Positions 44,692 to 54,010 of a stretch of 64,000 nucleotides of DNA are shown here, in pieces. Origin of the DNA: Citreimonas sp042096055 (lineage in GTDB: Bacteria; Pseudomonadota; Alphaproteobacteria; Rhodobacterales; Rhodobacteraceae); assembly GCF_042096055.1 (NCBI RefSeq), contig NZ_JBELMH010000001.1, positions 62,001 through 126,000 of the forward strand, written 5' to 3'. Within the stretch, counting starts at the first letter, position 1; each line of letters starts with the position of its first letter. Made by a program: the position numbers and the translations under genes. The notes under the pieces were generated by a model, which was given only the letters and a program-made list of their open reading frames with translations, did no database searches and was not told the DNA's origin.

Positions 44692-45860
44692 GGCGCATCT
44701 CGGTCTTCGGCGCGACCGGATCGATCGGGCTGAACACGCTGGACCTGCTGCGCCGCGACCGCGACGCCTACGATATCGTCGCGCTGACCGGCGGGCGCAA
44801 CGTGGCCCGGCTGGTCGAACTGGCGCGCGAATTCCGCCCCGCCGTGGCGGTCCTGTCGGACGAAGGCGACCTGCCGGCGCTGCGCGACGGCCTCGCCGGC
44901 ACGGGGGTCGAGGCCGCCGCCGGACACGCCGCGCTGATCGAGGCGGCGTCGCGCCCCGCCGACTGGGTCATGTCGGCGATCGTCGGCGCCGCGGGGCTCG
45001 AGCCCGGGCTGCACGCGCTGCGCGCAGGCGCGACGCTGGCGCTGGCCAACAAGGAAAGCATGGTCTGCGCCGGGCCGCTCATGCTCGAGACCGCGCGCAC
45101 CCACGGCGCCGCGATCCTGCCGGTCGACAGCGAGCATTCCGCCGTCTTCCAGGCCCTGATCGGCGAGGATCTGGCGGCGGTCGAGCGTGTCATCATCACC
45201 GCCAGCGGCGGCGCGTTCCGGGACTGGCCGCTGGCCGACCTCGCACGCGCCACGCCGGAACAGGCGGCGACGCACCCGAACTGGGCGATGGGGCAGCGCA
45301 TCACGATCGACTCGGCCTCGATGTTCAACAAGGCTCTGGAGCTCATTGAAACGAAAGAGTTCTTCGGCATCGACCCCGACCGGATCGAGACCGTCGTGCA
45401 CCCGGAATCGATGATCCACGCGCTGGTCGGCTTCGTCGACGGCGCGTTGATGGCCCACGTGGGCCCGCCCGACATGCGCCACGCGATCGGCTTTGCCCTG
45501 CACCACCCGGCGCGCCGCACGCTGCCGGTCGAACGGCTGGACCTCGTCCGTCTCGGCACGCTCAGCTTCCGTACCGCCTGCGAGGACCGCTGGCCCGCGC
45601 TGCGCCTTGCGCGCGAGGTCATGCGCGCGGGCGGTCTGTCGGGCGCGGTGTTCAACGCCGCGAAGGAGGCCGCGCTGGATGCCTTCGTGGCGCGGCGCAT
45701 CGGCTTCACCCAGATGGCCGAAGTGGTCGAGGACGTGCTCGACCGCACGACGCCGGAACGGGATGCCGCAGATGGCGTGATTTCCCTTGATACGGTGCTG
45801 CACGCGGACCAAATGGCACGGCAGGCCGCGGGCGACGCGATCGCGGCCCGCGCGCGATGA
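44688..45860 (+). CDS. dxr: 1-deoxy-D-xylulose 5-phosphate reductoisomerase
   Basis: Second enzyme of the MEP pathway, making 2-C-methyl-erythritol 4-phosphate with NADPH. It has 390 residues. Signatures: FGATGSIGLNTLDLL (about 5-19), ALANKESMV (about 120-128), PVDSEHSAVFQ (about 145-155), TASGGAFRDWP, IDSASMFNKALE and HPESMIHALV. ATGA overlap with cdsA. The product feeds isoprenoid synthesis, including the substrate of uppS. Confidence 0.95.
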   Translation: MRRISVFGATGSIGLNTLDLLRRDRDAYDIVALTGGRNVARLVELAREFRPAVAVLSDEGDLPALRDGLAGTGVEAAAGHAALIEAASRPADWVMSAIVGAAGLEPGLHALRAGATLALANKESMVCAGPLMLETARTHGAAILPVDSEHSAVFQALIGEDLAAVERVIITASGGAFRDWPLADLARATPEQAATHPNWAMGQRITIDSASMFNKALELIETKEFFGIDPDRIETVVHPESMIHALVGFVDGALMAHVGPPDMRHAIGFALHHPARRTLPVERLDLVRLGTLSFRTACEDRWPALRLAREVMRAGGLSGAVFNAAKEAALDAFVARRIGFTQMAEVVEDVLDRTTPERDAADGVISLDTVLHADQMARQAAGDAIAARAR

Positions 45861-45906
45861 TCCGGGCGCGACCCGGCTTCCCGAAAGACAAAGAACGGAG
45901 CGATCC

Positions 45907-47247
45907 TTGGACCCGACGAGTTTGATCCCGCAATTCGGGGGGCTGATCTGGACGCTTCTCGCCTTCGTCGTCGCGCTGTCGGTGATCGTCGCGATCCATG
46001 AATACGGCCATTACATCGTCGGCAAGAAGACCGGCATCTACCCCGAGGTCTTCTCGCTGGGCTTCGGACCGGTGCTGTTCTCGCGCCGCGACGGCTACGG
46101 CACGCTGTGGCAGGTCGCGGCACTTCCCTTGGGCGGCTACGTGCGGTTCCGCGGCGACGCGAATGCCTCGGGCGGCAAGGACGAGGACGCCATGGCCGCG
46201 CTGAGCGAGGCCGAGCGGCGCACCACGATGAACGGCGCGCCGCTCTGGGCGCGCAGCCTGACCGTGGCCGCGGGGCCGCTGTTCAACTTCATCCTGTCGG
46301 CGCTGATCTTCACCGGCATCTTCATGGCGCGCGGCCAGGTGGCCGAGCCGCTGACAGTGGGCGACCTGCGCCCGCTGCCGGCCGTGCAGGCGCTGCAGGA
46401 GGGCGACGAGATCCTCGAGATCGAGGGCGCGCCGACGCCCGCCCGCGACGACGGCGGCTTCGACGCGTTCCTCGCCGCGCTGCCCAAGCAGGCGCAGCTG
46501 GACTACACCGTCCGCCGCGACGGCGCGCCGATGGTCGTCGAGGGGCCTTACGTCTACCCGCCGCTGGCCACGCAGGTGGTGCCGCGCTCGGCCGCGGCGG
46601 ATGCGGGCGTGCGGCCGGGCGACGTCATCCAGGCGGTCGACGGCACGCCGATCTTCGCCTTCTCGCAAATCCAGGAGGCGGTCGAGAATTCCGGCGGCGC
46701 GGCGCTCGACCTGACCGTCTGGCGCGACGGCGATACCCTCGAACTGACCATGACCCCGCGCCGCACGGACGAGCCGCAGCCCGACAACAGCTTCCGCTCG
46801 GTCTACCGGATCGGCGTCGTCGGCGGCATGGCCTTCGAGCCTGCCACCGAATCGGTTGGCCCGGTGGCGGCGCTGGGGCAGGGCGTGGCGCAGGTGGGCG
46901 CGGTGATCGAAAGCTCGCTGTCGGGCTTGTGGCACATGGTCACCGGCGCGATCTCGACCTGCAACCTGTCGGGGCCCATCGGCATCGCCGAGGTGTCGGG
47001 CGACATGGCCGCGCAGGGCACGCAAAGCTTCATCTGGTTCATCGCCGTGCTGTCGACGGCCGTGGGCCTGCTGAACCTGTTCCCGGTCCCGGTGCTCGAC
47101 GGCGGCCACCTGGTGTTCCACGCCTACGAGGCGGTGACCGGTCGCCCGCCCAGCGACCGCGCGCTGCAGGTGCTCATGTCGATCGGCCTGACGCTGGTGC
47201 TGGGGATGATGGTCTTCGCGCTGACCAACGACATCTTCTGCCCCTGA
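45907..47247 (+). CDS. rseP: RIP metalloprotease RseP (site-2 protease)
   Basis: Inner-membrane zinc protease that cleaves anti-sigma factors or remnant signal peptides within the membrane. It starts at a TTG at 45907 with GGAG 6 bases before it and has 446 residues. The zinc motif HEYGH is at 31-35 and the third ligand is in NLFPVPVLDGGH. Two PDZ-like regions are visible (about 150-200 with LQEGDEILEIEG; about 235-310 with AGVRPGDVIQAVDG). At least four helices. It precedes a 43-residue membrane protein and bamA. Confidence 0.94.
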   Translation: MDPTSLIPQFGGLIWTLLAFVVALSVIVAIHEYGHYIVGKKTGIYPEVFSLGFGPVLFSRRDGYGTLWQVAALPLGGYVRFRGDANASGGKDEDAMAALSEAERRTTMNGAPLWARSLTVAAGPLFNFILSALIFTGIFMARGQVAEPLTVGDLRPLPAVQALQEGDEILEIEGAPTPARDDGGFDAFLAALPKQAQLDYTVRRDGAPMVVEGPYVYPPLATQVVPRSAAADAGVRPGDVIQAVDGTPIFAFSQIQEAVENSGGAALDLTVWRDGDTLELTMTPRRTDEPQPDNSFRSVYRIGVVGGMAFEPATESVGPVAALGQGVAQVGAVIESSLSGLWHMVTGAISTCNLSGPIGIAEVSGDMAAQGTQSFIWFIAVLSTAVGLLNLFPVPVLDGGHLVFHAYEAVTGRPPSDRALQVLMSIGLTLVLGMMVFALTNDIFCP

Positions 47248-47354
47248 CCCACGCGCCGGGGCAGGCCGGGCCATCCCGCCGCCCCGGCCGCGCCATGATC
47301 GCGCCCGAATCCCTGCCTACCCCGAAGGGGTGGTGGAAGAACGGAGTGGGATCG

Positions 47355-47486
47355 ATGCGCGCGATCGAAGACGGCTATCGCAGTCTCAACCTCATCCTGA
47401 CGCTCAGCTGGGACCGGGTCCTGTTCGTCGCGGGGCTTGCCGGAGCGCTCTGGCTGGGGGCTCAATTCGGCGCGTTCGCCGGATGA
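47355..47486 (+). CDS. Small membrane protein between rseP and bamA, 43 residues
   Basis: MRAIEDGYRSLNLILTLSWDRVLFVAG..., with one helix (about 22-41) rich in Gly, Ala and Leu. GGAG at 47343-47346 lies 8 bases before the ATG; an upstream ATG at 47295 would add 20 residues with no ribosome site. The position in the envelope operon suggests a membrane role, but no family is recognised. The YRSLNLILTLSWDR region is amphipathic. Confidence 0.6.
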   Translation: MRAIEDGYRSLNLILTLSWDRVLFVAGLAGALWLGAQFGAFAG

Positions 47487-47538
47487 AGCCGGGGCCGGGC
47501 GCGGGCGGATCTGCACCTGCGTCCGGCCTCACAGCGTT

Positions 47539-47565
47539 TTGACAAGGCCGGTCAATCCCGATACT
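47539..47565 (+). promoter_or_regulatory. Candidate promoter before bamA
   Basis: TTGACA at 47539 and GATACT at 47560, with a 15-base spacer, shorter than ideal; transcription would begin about 30 bases before the bamA ATG. By eye only. Confidence 0.35.
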
Positions 47566-47599
47566 GAACCCGAAGGGTTTTCAGATTTGGGTAGGCGAA

Positions 47600-49972
47600 A
47601 TGGCCGCAGTCACTGGCGCGCGTGAAGCGCGGTTCGAAAGGCTTCACGCAGCGCGGCTGGCACGGGCGGCACGCATCGTCGCCTCGGCCATCGTCCTGGG
47701 CGCCGGCGCCGCTTCGGTCACGCCCGGAATGGCGCTTGCGCAAAGCTACACGTTCAACGCCGTCTCGATCGAGGGCAACGAGCGGATCGAGCCCGGCACG
47801 ATCCTCAGCTATGCCGGCATCGCGCGCGGCGAGACCGTCACCGCGGCCGAGCTGAACGACGCCTACCAGAACATCGTGGCCACGGGCCTCTTCGAGACGG
47901 TCGAGATCGTGCCGCAGGGGTCGACCCTGACGATCCGCGTGGTCGAATTCCCGACGATCAACCGCATCACCTTCGAGGGCAACCGCCGCGTCGACAACGA
48001 GGAGCTGTCGGCCATCGTGCAGTCGCAGCCGCGGCGCGTCTTCTCGCCGGCGACGGCCGAGGCCGACGCCCAGCGGATCGCCGAATCCTACGCCCAGCGG
48101 GGCCGCCTGGCGGCGACCGTGACTCCCCGGATCATCCGCCGCAGCGAGAACCGCGTCGACCTGGTGTTCGAAGTGCTCGAGGGCGGCGCGACCGAGATCG
48201 AGCGCATCGCCTTCGTCGGCAACGACGCCTATTCCGACCGCCGCCTGCGCCGCGTGCTGCAGACCAAGCAGGCCGGCCTTTTGCGCTGGATCATCCAGTC
48301 CGACACGTTCATCGAGGACCGGATCGCCTTCGACCGCCAGCTGCTGCAGGATTTCTACGCCTCGCGCGGCTACGTCGATTTCCGCATCACCGGCGTCAAC
48401 GCCGAGCTGGCGCAGGAGCGTGACAACTACTTCGTCACCTTCAACGTCGAGGAAGGCCAGCAATTCCGCGTCGGCGACATCACCGTCTCGTCGGACCTGG
48501 CCGAGGTCGATCCGCAGGTCTTCCAGGACGGGCTCAGCCTGCGCGAGGGCGCGGTCTATTCGCCCAACCGCATCGACAACCAGATCGCCCGGCTCGAGCG
48601 CGTCGCTGTGCGCGAAGGGCTCAACTTCGTGCGCGTCGAGCCGCGGATCACCCGCAACGACCGCGACCTGACGCTGGACGTAGAGTTCCTGCTGACCCGG
48701 GGCGAGCGGATCTTCGTCGAGCGCATCGACATCGAGGGCAACACCACCACGCTCGACCGCGTGATCCGGCGCCAGTTCGACACCGTCGAGGGCGACCCGT
48801 TCAACCCGCGTGCCATCCGACAGGCGGCCGAGCGGATCCGCGCGCTCGGCTTCTTCTCGACCGCCGAGGTGAACGCGCGCGAAGGCTCGACCCCGCAGCA
48901 GGTGGTCGTCGACGTCGACGTCGAGGAACAGCCCACCGGCTCGCTCAGCCTCGGCGGCTCCTATTCGACGACGGACGGGCTGGGCGCCTCGGTGTCCTTC
49001 TCCGAGCGCAACTTCCTGGGCCGCGGCCAGCGGCTGGGCTTCACCATCAACACCGCGTCGCGGTCGCAGAACTACGCGTTCAACTTCTCCGAGCCGGCCT
49101 TCCTGGGCCGCGACCTGACCTTCGGCATCGCGCTCAACTACCGCGAAACGGAAGGCCTGAACTCGGACTACGACACGACCCGCGGCCTGTTCCGGCCCTT
49201 CATCGAGTTTCCGCTGTCCGAGAGCAGCCGGCTGCAGCTGCGCTACGAGCTGAACTATTCCGACCTCACCGCCGAGGACGCACTGACCGACGTGGGCGAG
49301 GTCATCCAGGCCGAAGCCGCGCTGGACGAGCGCTACGACAGCTCGATCGGCTACACCTACAGCTTCGACAGCCGCCGCACCGGGCTCAACCCCGATGCCG
49401 GGTTCCTGGTCGAGTTCGGGCAGGATTTCGGCGGGGTCGGCGGCGACACCCAATTCGTGAAATCAAGCCTGCGCGCCACCGCCCAGCGGCTGGTCTGGGC
49501 CGAGGAGGTCACCCTGCGCGCCAGTTTCGAGGCCGGCGCGCTCAGCTACAACGAGGGCAACAGCCGCACGACCGACCGCTACCTGCTGGGGCCCAACACG
49601 ATGCGCGGCTTCGAGTACGGCGGCATCGGCCCGCGCGACCTCAGCAACGACGCCGACGATCCGATCGGGGGCGAGTATTTCGCCGTGGCCCGCTTCGAGG
49701 CCGAGTTCCCGCTGGGCCTGCCCGAGGAATACGGCCTTAGCGCCGGCCTGTTCTACGACGTGGGCTCGGTCTGGGGCCTGTCGGACGAGACCGCGTCGAC
49801 CCCCGGCGCCGACATCGTGGGCGAGGATTTCTTCGCCCGCCACGTAATCGGCTTCTCGGTCTTCTGGGACAGCGCGCTGGGTCCGCTCCGGCTCAACTTC
49901 TCCGAGGCGCTGGTCAAGGAGGACTTCGACGAGCCGCTGAACTTCAACCTGACGCTGTCGACCCAGTTCTGA
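47600..49972 (+). CDS. bamA: Outer membrane protein assembly factor BamA
   Basis: Central outer-membrane subunit of the BAM machine that inserts beta-barrel proteins. It has 790 residues: a long N-terminus with a signal peptide ending near residue 47 (ALAQ), five POTRA domains (about 50-440; SIEGNERIEPGTIL, ITFEGNRRVDNEEL, AFVGNDAYSDRRLRR, DIEGNTTTLDRVIRRQF), and a C-terminal 16-stranded barrel. The L6 loop motif is in LGPNTMRGFEYGGIGPRD, and the terminal strand ends FNLTLSTQF, with the C-terminal aromatic expected of an outer-membrane protein. ompH/skp follows after 4 bases. Confidence 0.96.
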   Translation: MAAVTGAREARFERLHAARLARAARIVASAIVLGAGAASVTPGMALAQSYTFNAVSIEGNERIEPGTILSYAGIARGETVTAAELNDAYQNIVATGLFETVEIVPQGSTLTIRVVEFPTINRITFEGNRRVDNEELSAIVQSQPRRVFSPATAEADAQRIAESYAQRGRLAATVTPRIIRRSENRVDLVFEVLEGGATEIERIAFVGNDAYSDRRLRRVLQTKQAGLLRWIIQSDTFIEDRIAFDRQLLQDFYASRGYVDFRITGVNAELAQERDNYFVTFNVEEGQQFRVGDITVSSDLAEVDPQVFQDGLSLREGAVYSPNRIDNQIARLERVAVREGLNFVRVEPRITRNDRDLTLDVEFLLTRGERIFVERIDIEGNTTTLDRVIRRQFDTVEGDPFNPRAIRQAAERIRALGFFSTAEVNAREGSTPQQVVVDVDVEEQPTGSLSLGGSYSTTDGLGASVSFSERNFLGRGQRLGFTINTASRSQNYAFNFSEPAFLGRDLTFGIALNYRETEGLNSDYDTTRGLFRPFIEFPLSESSRLQLRYELNYSDLTAEDALTDVGEVIQAEAALDERYDSSIGYTYSFDSRRTGLNPDAGFLVEFGQDFGGVGGDTQFVKSSLRATAQRLVWAEEVTLRASFEAGALSYNEGNSRTTDRYLLGPNTMRGFEYGGIGPRDLSNDADDPIGGEYFAVARFEAEFPLGLPEEYGLSAGLFYDVGSVWGLSDETASTPGADIVGEDFFARHVIGFSVFWDSALGPLRLNFSEALVKEDFDEPLNFNLTLSTQF

Positions 49973-49976
49973 TCCC

Positions 49977-50618
49977 ATGCTGCGCGCGCTGAGCCTGCTG
50001 GCCGTCCTGCTGTGGCCGGCCACGCTGCCCGCGCAGCAGGCGGGCGGCGACGCGGGCCTGGTGCGCAGCGACATCCTGGTGCTGGATTTCGAACGCTTGT
50101 TCGCCGACAGCGCCTATGGCCGGCGGATCGCGCGGGACATCGAGGCGGCCGGCGCCGAGATCGCGCAGCAGAACCGCCGGATCGAGGCCGAGCTGATCGA
50201 GGAAGAGCGCCGCCTGACCCGGCAGCGCGACGGCATGGCGCCCGAGGATTTCCGCGAACTGGCGCGCGCCTTCGACGAGAAGGTGCAGCGCCTGCGGTCC
50301 GAACAGGACGCCAAGGCCCGCGCCCTGGGCGCCCGCGGCGACGCGGCGCGGCGTGAATTCCTCGATGCGGCGCAACCGGTCTTGGGCACGCTGATGCGCG
50401 AGGCGGGCGCCACGATCGTCGTCGAGCGCCGGACCGTGTTCATGTCGGCCGACACGATCGAGGTGACGGACGAGGCCATCGCCCGCATCGACGCCGCGCT
50501 GGGCGAGGGCGACGGCCTGCCCGAGGCGCCGCCCGAGACGCCCACCGAGGGCGCGCAGCCGGGCGATGCCGCGCCGGTGACGCCCGGAGCCCCGGTGGTG
50601 CCCGCGCCCGCGCGCTGA
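49977..50618 (+). CDS. OmpH/Skp-family periplasmic chaperone
   Basis: A 213-residue periplasmic holdase for outer-membrane proteins. Signal peptide about 1-20 (LLWPATLPAQQ). Start strand SDILVLDFERLFADSAYGRR, then a long charged coiled coil (about 55-115; IAQQNRRIEAELIEEERRL, FDEKVQRLRSEQDAKARALG) and the closing strand TIVVERRTVFMSADTIEVTDEAI. The Pro/Glu-rich tail (about 170-213) is longer than in E. coli Skp. It lies between bamA and fabZ. Confidence 0.9.
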   Translation: MLRALSLLAVLLWPATLPAQQAGGDAGLVRSDILVLDFERLFADSAYGRRIARDIEAAGAEIAQQNRRIEAELIEEERRLTRQRDGMAPEDFRELARAFDEKVQRLRSEQDAKARALGARGDAARREFLDAAQPVLGTLMREAGATIVVERRTVFMSADTIEVTDEAIARIDAALGEGDGLPEAPPETPTEGAQPGDAAPVTPGAPVVPAPAR

Positions 50619-50686
50619 GCCTGCGCCTTGCCCCCCGGGCCGCGCGTTGATACCCAAGCGGCAACCGACGAACCGGAGACCGCCCC

Positions 50687-51148
50687 ATGTCCGAGACCCT
50701 GCGCAGCGCCGACATCCAGACGATCCAGCGGCTGCTGCCGCACCGCTACCCGTTCCTTCTGGTGGACAGGGTCGAACAGATCGACGGCTGGCAATCGGCG
50801 GTGGGGATCAAGAACGTCTCGATGAACGAGCCGCATTTCCAGGGGCACTTTCCCGGCCTGCCGATCATGCCGGGCGTGACGATCGTCGAGGCCATGGCGC
50901 AGACCTCGGCGGTCATGGTGGGCACCGCGCTCGACATGATCGACAAAAACATGCTGATCTACTTCATGGCGATCGACAACTGCAAGTTCCGCCGCAAGGT
51001 GATCCCCGGCGACCAGTTGCGGATGGAACTGCGCACCCTGCGCGGCAAGCCCGGTGGCAAGGTGTGGAAGTTCGGCGGCACCGCCACGGTCGACGGCCAG
51101 ATGGCGGCCGAGGCCGAGTTCACCGCGATGATGGACGTGCCCGCGTGA
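50687..51148 (+). CDS. fabZ: 3-hydroxyacyl-ACP dehydratase FabZ
   Basis: Dehydrates 3-hydroxyacyl-ACP in fatty acid elongation. A hot-dog fold of 153 residues. Signatures: LLPHRYPFLLVDRV (about 17-30), the catalytic His in GHFPGLPIMPGV and the Glu in VEAMAQTSAV. GGAG lies before the ATG. It overlaps lpxA by GTGA; both draw on 3-hydroxyacyl-ACP, so the coupling balances fatty acid and lipid A synthesis. Confidence 0.95.
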   Translation: MSETLRSADIQTIQRLLPHRYPFLLVDRVEQIDGWQSAVGIKNVSMNEPHFQGHFPGLPIMPGVTIVEAMAQTSAVMVGTALDMIDKNMLIYFMAIDNCKFRRKVIPGDQLRMELRTLRGKPGGKVWKFGGTATVDGQMAAEAEFTAMMDVPA

Positions 51149-51936
51149 GCGACGCCGCTACAATCCATCCCAGCGCCGTGGTCGAGGAGGGGGCGCACCT
51201 GGCGCCCGGCTGCGTGGTCGGCCCGTTTTGCCACGTCGGCCCCGAGGTTTCGCTGGCGGCGGGGGTGGAGCTGAAAAGCCACGTGGTGGTCACCGGCCGC
51301 ACCGAGATCGGCGAGGACACGATCGTCTTTCCGTTCGCGGTGATCGGCGAGATCCCGCAGGACCTCAAGTTCAAGGGTGAATCCACCCGGCTGGTGATCG
51401 GCAAGCGCAACCGCATCCGCGAACACGTCACCATGAACACCGGCACCGAGGGCGGCGGCGGCGTGACCACCGTGGGCGACGAAGGCCTGTTCATGGCCGG
51501 CTGCCACGTGGCGCACGACGCGCGCATCGGCAACCGGGTGATCCTGGTCAACAACTCGGCCGTCGCCGGGCATTGTGTGCTCGAGGACGAGGTCATCGTC
51601 GGCGGCCTGTCCGGCGTGCACCAGTGGGTGCGGATCGGCCGGGGGGCCATCATTGGCGCGGTCACGATGGTGACGAACGACGTCATCCCGCACGGACTGG
51701 TGCAGGGGCCGCGGGGGCGGCTCGACGGGCTCAATCTGGTCGGCCTCAAGCGGCGCGGCGTGCCGCGGGTCGAAATCACCGCCCTGCGTGCCGCGTACCA
51801 GATGCTCAGCCAAGGCGAGGGCGCGTTCCAGGACCGCGCCCGCCGTCTCGGCGACGAAACCCAAAGCGACCATGTGCGCGAGATCGTGGCCTTCATCATG
51901 GGCGACAGCGACCGGTCGTTCCTGACCCCCGGCTGA
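51145..51936 (+). CDS. lpxA: UDP-N-acetylglucosamine acyltransferase LpxA
   Basis: First committed step of lipid A synthesis: transfers 3-hydroxyacyl from ACP to UDP-GlcNAc. It has 263 residues and starts at a GTG overlapping the fabZ stop. The left-handed beta helix shows hexapeptide repeats (VVVTGRTEIGEDTIVFPFAV, GCHVAHDARIGNRVILVNNS); the catalytic His is in the VAHD segment; the C-terminal helices are YQMLSQGEGAF onward. lpxD, often next to it in other bacteria, is not in this cluster. Confidence 0.95.
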   Translation: MSDAATIHPSAVVEEGAHLAPGCVVGPFCHVGPEVSLAAGVELKSHVVVTGRTEIGEDTIVFPFAVIGEIPQDLKFKGESTRLVIGKRNRIREHVTMNTGTEGGGGVTTVGDEGLFMAGCHVAHDARIGNRVILVNNSAVAGHCVLEDEVIVGGLSGVHQWVRIGRGAIIGAVTMVTNDVIPHGLVQGPRGRLDGLNLVGLKRRGVPRVEITALRAAYQMLSQGEGAFQDRARRLGDETQSDHVREIVAFIMGDSDRSFLTPG

Positions 51937-51940
51937 GGCG

Positions 51941-52813
51941 ATGCTGGCGCTGATCTGCGGGGCCGGCGCGCTGCCGGCCCAAGTGGCCCGGGCGCTGGAT
52001 GCGCCGCCGATCGTCTGCGCGCTGCAGGGCTTCGCCCCCGATGGCCTGACCCCCGAGATCACCTTCCGGATCGAGACGCTGGGCAGCCTGATCGCCTGGC
52101 TCAAGGCGCGCGGTGTCACCGCGCTGTGCCTCTGCGGCCATATCCGCCGGCCCCAGATCGACATCACCACGCTCGACGCCGCGACCGCGCCGCTGGTGCC
52201 GCGGCTGAAGCAGGCGATGGAGCTGGGTGACGACGGCGCGCTGCGGGTCGTCCTGGCGCTCTTTGCCGAGGCCGGGTTCGAGATCCTCGCCGCGCACGAG
52301 GCCGCGCCGGATCTTCTGCCGCCGCCTGGCGTGCCCACCCGGGCGCAACCGCCCGAGGGGGTCCGCGACGCGGCGCAGGCGGGGGACGCCGAGATCGCGC
52401 GCCTCGCTGCCGCCGATGCCGGCCAGGCCTGTGTGATCCGCGACGGGCGCGTCGTCGCCTCGGAAGGGCCGGACGGCACCGACGCCATGCTCGCGGGTCT
52501 GACCAGGCCCGAGGCGGACGATCCGTTTTCATGGGCCGTCGACCGGGTCGACGACGTGCTGGGGCAGGCGGCGGACTGGCTGTCCAACGCGTCGCCCGCG
52601 CCGGCCTTCCTGTTCAAGGCGCCGAAGCCCGGCCAGGACCGGCGCGCCGACCTGCCCGTGATCGGGCCCGGCACCGCCGCCGCGCTGGCCCGTGCGGGCC
52701 TGTCGGGCGCGGTGATCGAGGCGGGCGGCGTCATGGTTCTGGACCGCGCGCGCACCATCGCCGATTTCGACGCGGCGGGCCTGTTCCTCTGGGTCCGCGA
52801 GAGGCCGGCCTGA
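51941..52813 (+). CDS. lpxI: UDP-2,3-diacylglucosamine diphosphatase LpxI
   Basis: Hydrolyses UDP-2,3-diacylglucosamine to lipid X, the role LpxH has in enterobacteria. It has 290 residues: the N-terminal domain (LICGAGALPAQVA, about 4-16; CGHIRRPQID) and the C-terminal domain with KAPKPGQDRRADLPVIGPGTAAALARAG and the metal-binding DRR region. LpxI is common in alphaproteobacteria. The stop overlaps the lpxB start (TGATG). Confidence 0.92.
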   Translation: MLALICGAGALPAQVARALDAPPIVCALQGFAPDGLTPEITFRIETLGSLIAWLKARGVTALCLCGHIRRPQIDITTLDAATAPLVPRLKQAMELGDDGALRVVLALFAEAGFEILAAHEAAPDLLPPPGVPTRAQPPEGVRDAAQAGDAEIARLAAADAGQACVIRDGRVVASEGPDGTDAMLAGLTRPEADDPFSWAVDRVDDVLGQAADWLSNASPAPAFLFKAPKPGQDRRADLPVIGPGTAAALARAGLSGAVIEAGGVMVLDRARTIADFDAAGLFLWVRERPA

Positions 52814-53961
52814 TGCAGGTCTTCGTCATCGCGGGCGAGGCGTCGGGCGACAAGCTGGGTGCGGCGCTGATGGGCGGGCTGCGCGGCATGGTCCCCGAGG
52901 TGACCTTCCGCGGCATCGGCGGTGCGCGCATGGCCGAGCAGGGGCTGCACAGCCTGTTCCCGATGGACGAGATCTCGGTCATGGGCGTGGTCGAGATCCT
53001 GCGCGAATACCGCAGCCTCAAGGCCCGCATCCGCGAAACCGCCGAGGCAGTGATCGCCGCGCGCCCGGACGTGCTGATCACCATCGACCTGCCCGAGTTC
53101 TGCCTGCGCGTGGCCAAGCTGGTCAAGGCGCGCGCGCCCGACATCCGCATCGTGCATTACGTCGCACCGACGGTCTGGGCGTGGCGGCCGGGACGTGCGG
53201 CGAAGATGGCGCCGCTGGTCGACCAGGTGCTCGCGCTGCTGCCGTTCGAGCCGCCCTACATGGAAGCCGCCGGAATCCCGTGCGACTTCGTCGGCCATCC
53301 GGTGGTCACCGACCCGCAGGCGACCGAGGCCGAGGCGGCGGCGTTTCGCGCCGCACACGGCATAGACGGCCCCATGGCGCTGCTGCTGCCCGGCTCGCGC
53401 CGGTCGGAACTGGCGCGGCTGGCGCCGGTTTTCGCCGAGGTCGCGGCGCGCCTGCACGCGGCGCGGCCCGACCTGCGGCTGGTGCTGCCGGCGGCTTCGT
53501 CGGTGGCGGAACAGGTGGCCGCGCTCGCCTCTGGCCTGCCTGGCAAGCCGGTGGTGATCGACCCGCGCGAGGATCCCGGCGGCGCACGGAAGCGCGCCGC
53601 GTTCCGCGCGGCAGACGTGGCGCTGGCGGCGTCGGGGACCGTCTCGCTCGAACTGGCGGCCGCCGACACGCCGATGGTCGTCGCCTACGACATGAGCTGG
53701 CTGTCGCGGCAGATCATCGGCCGGATGCTGCGGGTCGACACGGTGACGCTGGTCAACCTCGTCTCGGACACCCGCGCCATCCCGGAATTCATCGGCGCGA
53801 ACTGCCGCCCCGCGCCGATCGCGGCCTCGGTCCTATCGGTGCTGAAGAACCCCGGCGCGCAGCGCGAGGCGATGGCGCTGGCGATGGATCGACTGGGCCG
53901 CGAGGGACCGCCCCCGGGCGACCGTGCGGCGCGCGCGGTGCTGGACCGGATGCCGACATGA
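52813..53961 (+). CDS. lpxB: Lipid-A-disaccharide synthase
   Basis: GT19 glycosyltransferase that joins lipid X to UDP-2,3-diacylglucosamine. It has 382 residues. Signatures: VIAGEASGDKLGAALM (about 5-20), FRGIGGARM, VHYVAPTVWAWRPGR, CDFVGHPVV, LLPGSRRSEL and ASGTVSLELAAADTPMVVAYD. Last gene of the envelope cluster; a hairpin follows immediately, and a converging gene lies beyond. Confidence 0.95.
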   Translation: MQVFVIAGEASGDKLGAALMGGLRGMVPEVTFRGIGGARMAEQGLHSLFPMDEISVMGVVEILREYRSLKARIRETAEAVIAARPDVLITIDLPEFCLRVAKLVKARAPDIRIVHYVAPTVWAWRPGRAAKMAPLVDQVLALLPFEPPYMEAAGIPCDFVGHPVVTDPQATEAEAAAFRAAHGIDGPMALLLPGSRRSELARLAPVFAEVAARLHAARPDLRLVLPAASSVAEQVAALASGLPGKPVVIDPREDPGGARKRAAFRAADVALAASGTVSLELAAADTPMVVAYDMSWLSRQIIGRMLRVDTVTLVNLVSDTRAIPEFIGANCRPAPIAASVLSVLKNPGAQREAMALAMDRLGREGPPPGDRAARAVLDRMPT

Positions 53962-53988
53962 AAAGACCCCGGCGCGGTGGCCGGGGTC
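53961..53988 (-). terminator. Terminator between lpxB and the IalB gene
   Basis: A stem of eight pairs (GACCCCGG at 53965-53972, CCGGGGTC at 53981-53988). On the minus strand it is followed by TTTT (plus A at 53961-53964), so it suits the IalB gene; it may also stop lpxB readthrough. Confidence 0.65.
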
Positions 53989-54010
53989 CTGGATGCGCCT
54001 TTGGCGCGGA

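Noticed and set aside
50959..53457. 832-residue minus-strand frame
   Set aside because: Runs antisense through lpxA, lpxI and lpxB, all well identified on the plus strand.
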